Assembly: GCA_001785175.1 (NCBI GenBank)
Contig: MFSY01000034.1
Coordinates: 758-12,837 of the forward strand
Source: Candidatus Muproteobacteria bacterium RIFCSPHIGHO2_01_FULL_65_16
GTDB taxonomy: Bacteria; Pseudomonadota; Gammaproteobacteria; Acidiferrobacterales; Sulfurifustaceae
Direction: 5' to 3'
Length of the DNA stretch: 12,080 bases
The number at the start of each line of letters is the position of its first letter. Position 1 is the first letter of the stretch. The translations under genes were made by a program, and so were the position numbers. A model generated the notes under the pieces. That model was not told where the DNA came from. It worked only from the letters and a program-made list of their open reading frames with translations, and did no database searches. Of this stretch, positions 7,098 through 12,080 are shown piece by piece.

Positions 7098-7125
7098 GGA
7101 ACCGCGGATGAACGCGGATAAGAAA
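7098..7125. repeat. Diverged third copy of the repeat (CGCGGATGAACGCGGAT)
   Basis: GGAACCGCGGATGAACGCGG followed by ATAAGAAA keeps the spacing of copies A and B, but ACA is changed to GCG in both half-units, a matched change that keeps the internal repetition. A shorter remnant, GGAACCGCAGCTTAAG, occurs near 6879-6894. The rest of 6812-7162 has no gene that I can support; a short open frame starting in this repeat (7096-7365) overlaps the end of amtB and is rejected. Confidence 0.65.
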
Positions 7126-7162
7126 AAAGCTCTGAACGATGCCGCGCGGCACACCGACCCGC

Positions 7163-7190
7163 AAAAAAATCGGGCGCCCGTAGGCGCCCG
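7163..7190 (-). terminator. Rho-independent terminator of the porin-glnK-amtB operon
   Basis: On the minus strand a perfect 8-bp stem, CGGGCGCC/GGCGCCCG with loop TACG (7171-7190), is followed by AT and a run of seven T (plus-strand A-run 7163-7169). It lies about 35 nt past the amtB stop. Stem, loop and T-run are all of textbook form. Confidence 0.93.
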
Positions 7191-7224
7191 CGAAGTCAAC
7201 ACACCGCCGGGCTTCGCCCGATGG

Positions 7225-8679
7225 TTAGAGGTGGTAGGCCGACTCCCCGTGGGAGGTGGTGTCGAGACCCTCGCGCTCTTCGTCCGTGGGCACGCGCAGC
7301 CCGACGAGGAGATCGGCGATCTTATAGGCGATGGCCGCGACGACGGCGGTCCAGACGATCGTTAACCCCACCGCCTTGGCCTGAATCCAGAGCTGCGCGC
7401 CGATGCCCCCGAAACCCTGCTTCATCTCGAACCAGTTGTTGTAGAAGCCCGGTCCGCCGAGATCCGGCGAGTTGAACACGCCGGTCAGGAGCGCCCCGAG
7501 GATGCCGCCGACCGCGTGCACCCCGAAGACGTCGAGCGAGTCGTCGGCCTTGAGCCAGCGCTTCAACTGGTTCACGCCCCACAGGCACACGAAGCCCGCG
7601 GCGGTGCCGATCACGAACGCACCGGGAATGCCGACGTTGCCGGCGGCCGGCGTGATCGCCACCAGCCCAGCGACGGCGCCGGAGGCGGCGCCCAGCATCG
7701 AGGGCTTGCTCTTGAAGATCCACTCGCCGAACGTCCACGCCAGCACCGCGCAGGCGGTCGCCAGGAACGTGTTCATGAAGGCGAGCGCGGCGGAGTTGTT
7801 CGCCTCGAGCGCGGAACCGGCGTTGAAACCGAACCAGCCGACCCACAGCAGCGAGGCCCCGATCATGGTCAAGGTCAGGTTGTGCGGCGCCATGTGCTCC
7901 TTGCCGAAGCCGACGCGTTTGCCGACCATGTAGGCGCCGACCAGACCCGCGACACCGGCGTTGATGTGCACCACCGTGCCGCCGGCAAAATCGAGCGCGC
8001 CCCACTGCCAGGCCAGACCCGCCTTGGCGTTCATGGCGTCAACAACGTTGGCGGCCGTGTACGCGTCGGGACCGGGCCAGAACCAGACCATGTGCGCGAT
8101 CGGCGCGTAGGCGAACGTGAACCACAGCGCCATGAAGATGAGCACCGCGGAGAACTTCACGCGCTCGACGAACGCGCCCAGGATCAGGGCGCAGGTAATG
8201 GCCGCGAACGTCGCCTGGAACGCGACGAAAGCAAGCTCGGGGATCGGGGTCGCCTTGCTGAAGGTGGCCGCCATGGCGAACTCGCCCTTGATGGAATCGA
8301 ACGTGCCCTTCAGGAACAGCCGATCCCAGCCGCCGACGAAGGCGCTGAGCTTGCCGCTGCCCTCGGTGAACGCGAGGCTGTAGCCGTAGACGCACCAGAG
8401 CACCACGATCAGCGAAAACACGACGAACACTTGCATCAACACCGAGAGCGCGTTCTTCGAGCGCACCATGCCGCCGTAAAAGAGCGCCAGCGCCGGCACG
8501 CTCATCATGAGCACCAGCGCCGTGGACATCAGCATCCACGACACGTCGCCCTTGTTCGGGACCGGGGCCGCCGCGGCCGCTGGGGCCGCCTCCTGGCCGA
8601 AGGCCAGCAGCGGCAGCGCCGCGAGCAGCACGGCGCCGAGCGCCCCCAGCAGTTTTTTCATGTCTAATGGCATCTTCAT
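7225..8679 (-). CDS. amtB: Ammonium transporter AmtB
   Basis: A trimeric inner-membrane channel for ammonium/ammonia, gated by GlnK. It has 484 residues, longer than E. coli AmtB (428), mainly from an Ala/Pro-rich N-terminal stretch and a longer loop after the second helix. An N-terminal signal sequence (MKKLLGALGAVLLAALPLLA core) precedes the usual periplasmic N-terminus. Motifs: LFYGGMVRSKN; AFVERVKF; GGTVVHINAG with pore His238; WFGFNAGSALEAN; DVFGVHAVGG with pore His388. The twin histidines are 150 residues apart, as in E. coli. The cytoplasmic tail ends in LDTTSHGESAYHL, resembling family tails (EREGLD..HGE.AY). Start: ATG at 8677-8679 with GGGGG 6 nt upstream, overlapping the glnK stop region; a start at 8700 would fall inside glnK. 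The gap to glnK is 10 nt. Transcription ends at the terminator at 7163-7190. Confidence 0.97.
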   Translation of the reverse strand: MKMPLDMKKLLGALGAVLLAALPLLAFGQEAAPAAAAAPVPNKGDVSWMLMSTALVLMMSVPALALFYGGMVRSKNALSVLMQVFVVFSLIVVLWCVYGYSLAFTEGSGKLSAFVGGWDRLFLKGTFDSIKGEFAMAATFSKATPIPELAFVAFQATFAAITCALILGAFVERVKFSAVLIFMALWFTFAYAPIAHMVWFWPGPDAYTAANVVDAMNAKAGLAWQWGALDFAGGTVVHINAGVAGLVGAYMVGKRVGFGKEHMAPHNLTLTMIGASLLWVGWFGFNAGSALEANNSAALAFMNTFLATACAVLAWTFGEWIFKSKPSMLGAASGAVAGLVAITPAAGNVGIPGAFVIGTAAGFVCLWGVNQLKRWLKADDSLDVFGVHAVGGILGALLTGVFNSPDLGGPGFYNNWFEMKQGFGGIGAQLWIQAKAVGLTIVWTAVVAAIAYKIADLLVGLRVPTDEEREGLDTTSHGESAYHL

Positions 8680-8689
8680 TGGTTTCCCC

Positions 8690-9082
<393 letters not shown>

Positions 9083-10186
9083 TTAGAACTTGTAGATCGC
9101 TTCCAGCGCCAGCGAGCTCTGGTTCTTCTTGAGCGCGCCGCCGTCGGTGAACATCGCCTGATTCGACGTATCGCGGCGCACCTCGCCCCGCAGCTCGACG
9201 TTCTTGCTCGGTGTGTTCGCCACGGTCAGGGTCGTTTCCTTGAGCTTCTGGACCGTGCCGGTGCGGAACCCGTCCTTGTCGTTGAAGCTCTCGGTCCGGG
9301 CCGAGAGGCGCCACTCGTCGCTCAGCTTGAAGTTCACGTAGACCGCAGTGCCGTCCCACTTGGCCTTGGTCGAGGCGGCGGTGGCCTTGTCCTGCTCGCC
9401 GCGGTCCACGTTCACCACGAGACTCAGGGCGTCGGTGACATTGAAGGTGGCGACGACGTCCAGCAGGCTGCGGTCGCCCTTTTCCACGGTGCCGGCCTCG
9501 GGGCCGTTGTGATACGAGGCCGCGAGCGTGAGCAGCTTGATCGGGGTGGCCGAGAAGCCCAGTTCCGCGGTCTTGCCATCGGCGCCGCCGTTGGCCACCG
9601 CCGATTCCTTGAGCACGTCCCAGCCGTTGTTCACGCCGGCGAACACCTTGAACTTGTCGTTCGGCGTGACCGTCGCGCGCAGGCCGGTGTGGGTGAACGG
9701 TATGGCCCAGCGGAACAGCAGCGAGCGCGAGAAGTTGGTGTTGCTCGGGCTCTCGATCACCTCGGCGCCGGCCGAGGTGGCGAACTTGCCGCCGATGATG
9801 CCCAGGCTGCCGGAGGCGTACTGGAGATAGGCCTCCTGCACGTCCACCTGATCGTCGTTTCTGGTGCCGGTCGAGGCACTGACATCGGCGTCCTCGCCGA
9901 AATCCACCTGGAAAAAGCCGCCGAAGCCGCTGGCCGGCAGGGACGACACCGCCAGGTCCACGGCGTGCAGGTTGAAGCTGCTCCGCTCGGTGTCGTAGGC
10001 GCGATAGCTGGTGCTGCCGCGGTCGGTCGAGAGGTGGGTGTAGGAAACATCCACATAACCGGTGACATCCACGCCCGAGGCCTTCAGCACCTCACCCAGG
10101 GTGGGCACCTTGTCGGCGGCGTTGACGGTGGCCCAGGCGCAGGCGGAAACGCCGGCGACCAGGATTTTCTTTGCAAGTTTACTCAT
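9083..10186 (-). CDS. Outer-membrane beta-barrel porin, BBP2-like
   Basis: A 367-residue precursor, probably a passive diffusion channel in the outer membrane. A signal peptide is evident: MSKLAKK basic start, hydrophobic core ILVAGVSACAWATV, cleavage near VNAA-DKVP. The mature protein has alternating beta-strand patterns throughout and ends in phenylalanine (AIYKF), the usual outer-membrane assembly signal. Segments such as VTGYVDVSYTHL, DVQEAYLQYA, GGKFATSAGAEVIESPSNTN and PFTHTGLRATV fit the BBP2 (PF07642) type from memory; no search was done. Start: ATG at 10184-10186 with AGGGGG 4 nt upstream; the open frame continues to 10315 but has no signal peptide there. It lies first in an operon with glnK and amtB behind a sigma-54 promoter, so a role in uptake of nitrogen compounds is inferred. 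Substrate is unknown. Confidence 0.87.
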   Translation of the reverse strand: MSKLAKKILVAGVSACAWATVNAADKVPTLGEVLKASGVDVTGYVDVSYTHLSTDRGSTSYRAYDTERSSFNLHAVDLAVSSLPASGFGGFFQVDFGEDADVSASTGTRNDDQVDVQEAYLQYASGSLGIIGGKFATSAGAEVIESPSNTNFSRSLLFRWAIPFTHTGLRATVTPNDKFKVFAGVNNGWDVLKESAVANGGADGKTAELGFSATPIKLLTLAASYHNGPEAGTVEKGDRSLLDVVATFNVTDALSLVVNVDRGEQDKATAASTKAKWDGTAVYVNFKLSDEWRLSARTESFNDKDGFRTGTVQKLKETTLTVANTPSKNVELRGEVRRDTSNQAMFTDGGALKKNQSSLALEAIYKF

Positions 10187-10248
10187 GGTTCCCCCTGAAA
10201 ATTCGGTTGGTGGACCGTGACTTCGCACACGGTCCAGGACGTGTTCAC
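10183..10248 (-). CDS. Possible 21-codon leader ORF upstream of the porin
   Basis: On the minus strand AGGAGG (10255-10260) stands 6 nt before a GTG (10246-10248). The frame encodes 21 residues (starting MNTSWTVCEVTV) and ends in TGA at 10183-10185, overlapping the porin ATG as ATGA. It is the second leader ORF of this geometry in the window. The porin has its own AGGGGG ribosome site, so coupling is not required. The peptide matches nothing I know and may not be made; a two-codon ORF from the ATG at 10251-10253 would compete for the same ribosome site. Confidence 0.3.
   Translation of the reverse strand: MNTSWTVCEVTVHQPNFQGEP
10211..10236 (-). promoter_or_regulatory. Hairpin in the 5' leader of the porin mRNA
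   Basis: A perfect 9-bp inverted repeat, TGGACCGTG/CACGGTCCA (10211-10219 and 10228-10236), has an 8-nt loop. It lies in the roughly 95-nt leader between the predicted sigma-54 start (about 10281) and the porin ATG. No T-run follows, so it is not a terminator. It could stabilise the mRNA or be opened by ribosomes translating the small leader ORF, which runs through it. Confidence 0.55.
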
Positions 10249-10291
10249 TCCATTCCTCCTGACTCGGATCTCCCTGAAACCTGCGCTTAAT

Positions 10292-10307
10292 TGCAGATTC
10301 CATGCCA
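10292..10307 (-). promoter_or_regulatory. Sigma-54 (RpoN) promoter of porin-glnK-amtB
   Basis: The minus strand reads TGGCATGGAATCTGCA, against the consensus TGGCACgrnnnTTGCw. The invariant GG (-24) and GC (-12) are present with exactly 10 nt between them; only two consensus positions differ (C to T, T to C). The predicted start is near 10281, about 95 nt before the porin ATG. Two NtrC-type sites stand upstream at the usual distance. Confidence 0.8.
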
Positions 10308-10369
10308 GCAGACATTTTCCTGCCAAAACAATGGATTATCGCCGGCGAGGACCATTACAAGAAGATTTT

Positions 10370-10386
10370 TGCACCAAGATGGAAAG
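10370..10386. promoter_or_regulatory. Promoter-proximal NtrC-type site
   Basis: TGCACCAAGATGGAAAG matches the 17-bp NtrC pattern TGCAC-N7-GTGCA at one full half-site; it also carries the central TGG, but the far half is degraded. Its centre is about 97 bp upstream of the predicted sigma-54 start. It is 32 bp centre-to-centre from the stronger site, about three helical turns, so both lie on the same face of the DNA. Confidence 0.6.
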
Positions 10387-10401
10387 GGCGGAGAGCGGTG
10401 A

Positions 10402-10418
10402 TGCACGCTTGCTGTGCA
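10402..10418. promoter_or_regulatory. Promoter-distal NtrC-type site, perfect palindromic half-sites
   Basis: TGCACGCTTGCTGTGCA is an exact TGCAC-N7-GTGCA palindrome of 17 bp, the form recalled for NtrC (GlnG) sites. It is centred about 129 bp upstream of the predicted sigma-54 start. It also lies 54 nt before the ubiK ATG on the other side, so it may overlap that gene's promoter. Confidence 0.75.
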
Positions 10419-10472
10419 AAACGGCCTGCGCGCGCCTTGTTTGCGGCGCGCCTCATGATGGACAATCGCAGC

Positions 10473-10715
10473 ATGGTTGAGCGTAAGATCCTGGACCAGG
10501 TCGCCGAGGCCATCGGCAAGGCCGTGCCCGAGGGGCTGACGCGCGAGGTGGAAAAAAACCTGCGCGCGGTCCTGCAATCGGTGTTCGACCGCCTCGATCT
10601 GGTCACGCGCGAGGAGCTCGAGGTGCAGGAGCAGGTGCTGGCGCGCACCCGCGCGCGGCTCGCCGAGATGGAAAAAAAGATCGCGGAGCTGGAAGAGAAA
10701 CTGAAAAAGCAATAG
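10473..10715 (+). CDS. ubiK: Ubiquinone biosynthesis accessory factor UbiK (YqiC/BMFP family)
   Basis: A small accessory factor that, with UbiJ, helps the late ubiquinone synthesis complex in aerobic conditions; family members also fuse membranes in vitro. The 80-residue protein reads MVERKILDQVAEAIGKAVPEG, then EVEKNLRAVLQSVFDRLDLV, TREELEVQEQVLARTRARL and a Glu/Lys coiled coil ending EEKLKKQ. This follows E. coli UbiK, whose matching parts are the VEKK, RLDLV.REEFDVQ and RTREKL segments. I chose the ATG at 10473 because it matches the family N-terminus. ATGs at 10455 and 10458 would add five or six residues. None has a good Shine-Dalgarno. The open frame reaches back to 10302, but there it overlaps the NtrC sites and the opposite promoter. 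It is followed by yifB, a neighbourhood I recall in other gammaproteobacteria. Confidence 0.88.
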   Translation: MVERKILDQVAEAIGKAVPEGLTREVEKNLRAVLQSVFDRLDLVTREELEVQEQVLARTRARLAEMEKKIAELEEKLKKQ

Positions 10716-10812
10716 ACAGGATTAACAGGATTTAGCAGGATTTACAGGATTAATCCATTACTGTTGTTGCCGTAAAATCCTGTTCATCCTGTTTAATCCT
10801 GTAAATCCTGTC
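10715..10812. repeat. Imperfect inverted repeat of ACAGGATTT-type units between ubiK and yifB
   Basis: The left arm (10715-10754) contains four AGGATT units (GACAGGATTAACAGGATTTA, then GCAGGATTTACAGGATTAAT). The right arm (10774-10812) carries the complementary ATCCTGT units and ends in CCTGTC, mirroring the left GACAGG. The left arm begins at the last base of the ubiK stop codon; the right arm ends 22 nt before the yifB ATG. As RNA it would fold into a long hairpin that could reduce read-through or protect the ubiK end, but there is no T-run. Confidence 0.8.
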
Positions 10813-10834
10813 CATTCGATGTTCAGGGAGGACC

Positions 10835-12080
10835 ATGTCACTCGCCGTAGTTCACAGTCGCGCCCAGGTCGGGATTGACGCGCCGCCGGTCACGGTCGAG
10901 GTGCACCTGGCGAACGGCCTGCCCAATCTCTCGATCGTCGGCCTGCCGGAGACCGAGGTCAAGGAGAGCAAGGACCGGGTGCGCGCCGCGCTCCAGAACG
11001 CGCGCTTCGAGTTTCCGGCGCGGCGCATCACCATCAATCTCGCGCCCGCGGACCTGCCCAAGGAGGGCGGACGCTTCGACCTTCCCATCGCCATCGGCGT
11101 GCTCGCCGCCTCGGGGCAGATCCCGGCGCAGGCGTTGGACCGACACGAACTCGTCGGCGAGCTCGCGCTCACCGGCAAGCTGCGTCCGATCCGCGGCGCC
11201 CTGACCGTGGCGCTCGCGACGCGCGCCGCCCGGCGCGCGCTGATACTGCCGGCCGCCAACGCCGCCGAGGCCGCGCTCGCCGGCGATCTCGTGGTGCTGG
11301 GCGCGAAAAATCTGCTCGAGGTCACGGCCCATCTGCGGGGCGAGCAGGAAATATCGGCGCAGCACCCGGCGCTCCCGCCGCCGGAGGCGGCCGCAGGCCA
11401 CGATCTGGGCGACGTCAAGGGTCAGCACCTCGCGCGGCGCGCGCTCGAGATCGCGGCCGCCGGCGGCCACAGCCTGCTCATGATCGGCCCCCCGGGCGCG
11501 GGCAAGACCATGCTCGCCGCGCGCCTGCCCGGCATCCTGCCGCGGTTGCGCGACGACGAGGCGCTCGAAACCGCGGCGATCCAGTCACTCAACAAGGGCT
11601 TTTCCCTGAAACAATGGAAGCAGCGCCCGTTCCGCGCGCCGCACCACACCGCCTCGGGCGTGGCGCTCGTCGGCGGCGGCAGCCATCCGCGCCCGGGCGA
11701 GATCTCGCTCGCGCATCACGGCGTGCTCTTTCTCGACGAGCTGCCGGAATTTGACCGGCGCGTGCTGGAGGTGCTGCGCGAGCCGCTGGAATCGGGCTCG
11801 ATCAGCATCTCGCGCGCCGCGCGCCAGGCGGAGTTCCCGGCGCGCTTCCAACTCATCGCGGCGATGAACCCCTGCCCCTGCGGTCACCTCGGCGATCCCT
11901 CGGGGCGCTGCCACTGCAGCGCGGAGCGGGTGCGGGCCTACCGCGCGCGCGTCTCGGGGCCCCTGCTCGACCGCATTGACATGCACGTCGAGGTGCCGCC
12001 GGTGCCGCACGCGGTGCTGCTCGACGCCAGCGTGCGCGGCGGCGAGACCTCGGCCGATGTGCGCGCGCGCGTCGAGCGGG
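10835..12080 (+). CDS. comM: YifB/ComM family AAA+ ATPase (Mg chelatase-like; 5' part, cut by right window edge)
   Basis: A hexameric AAA+ helicase family; ComM promotes branch migration of incoming DNA in natural transformation. About 415 codons are present of a usual 500. The N-terminal Lon-like domain runs from about residue 1 to 170: [74 protein letters not shown]. The AAA+ part has Walker A GPPGAGKT at 218-225, [30 protein letters not shown] with Walker B Asp301-Glu302, and the [16 protein letters not shown] segment. A CxC-x9-CxC set (Cys347, 349, 359, 361) may bind zinc; I recall E. coli YifB lacking it. [12 protein letters not shown] with the arginine region follows. The start has GGAGG only 3 nt before the ATG, rather short, but the N-terminus fits the family. 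A role in competence here is inference; many non-competent bacteria keep the gene. Confidence 0.94.
   Translation, partial: MSLAVVHSRAQVGIDAPPVTVEVHLANGLPNLSIVGLPETEVKESKDRVRAALQNARFEFPARRITINLAPADLPKEGGRFDLPIAIGVLAASGQIPAQALDRHELVGELALTGKLRPIRGALTVALATRAARRALILPAANAAEAALAGDLVVLGAKNLLEVTAHLRGEQEISAQHPALPPPEAAAGHDLGDVKGQHLARRALEIAAAGGHSLLMIGPPGAGKTMLAARLPGILPRLRDDEALETAAIQSLNKGFSLKQWKQRPFRAPHHTASGVALVGGGSHPRPGEISLAHHGVLFLDELPEFDRRVLEVLREPLESGSISISRAARQAEFPARFQLIAAMNPCPCGHLGDPSGRCHCSAERVRAYRARVSGPLLDRIDMHVEVPPVPHAVLLDASVRGGETSADVRARVER

Noticed and set aside
6831..7125. CRISPR array
   Set aside because: Only two or three copies with uneven spacing and no unique spacers of constant length. The structure is explained by a direct repeat plus an inserted element.
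7096..7365. 89-codon plus-strand ORF
   Set aside because: Starts inside the diverged repeat, runs through the amtB terminator and into the amtB C-terminus in antisense. No ribosome site and no family.
10302..10472. Extended N-terminus of UbiK
   Set aside because: Family proteins begin near MVERK. The extension overlaps the sigma-54 promoter and NtrC sites of the opposite operon.

Overview
The window is GC-rich chromosomal DNA from a proteobacterium. The gene set (SpeA of the biosynthetic type, SpeE, a YdgA/DUF945-like protein, GlnK-AmtB, UbiK, YifB/ComM) and the sigma-54/NtrC-type control fit a non-enteric gammaproteobacterium that makes ubiquinone. Genus cannot be read from the sequence.

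Layout: (1) 1-1628, minus: the 5' part of speA, arginine decarboxylase, running off the left edge. (2) 1720-2556, plus: speE, spermidine synthase, divergent from speA across a 91-bp gap almost filled by an imperfect inverted repeat. (3) 2557-2853: a leader holding a possible 31-codon upstream ORF and a c-di-GMP-I-like fold. (4) 2854-5232, plus: a membrane-bound HAMP-PAS-GGDEF-EAL protein, followed and probably overlapped by a YdgA-like (DUF945) envelope protein at 5210-6811. (5) 6812-7162: an AT-rich gap of direct repeats, one of which is split by a 143-bp MITE-like element with 17-bp terminal inverted repeats and a 4-bp target duplication. The intact neighbouring repeat shows the empty site. 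(6) 10186 down to 7225, minus: a nitrogen operon, porin-glnK-amtB. It has a good sigma-54 promoter, two NtrC-type sites 32 bp apart upstream, a terminator-like hairpin between porin and glnK, and a clear terminator after amtB. (7) 10473-10715, plus: ubiK. (8) 10715-10812: a second inverted repeat, of a different short-period family. (9) 10835 to the right edge, plus: yifB/comM, cut by the window end.

How the genes work together: speA and speE supply two steps of arginine-to-spermidine synthesis. GlnK is the PII protein that gates the ammonium channel AmtB. The upstream porin would be an outer-membrane entry route made under the same nitrogen limitation. The GGDEF-EAL protein would set local c-di-GMP in response to an envelope or internal signal. 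All protein functions are assigned from remembered family motifs; no database search was made.
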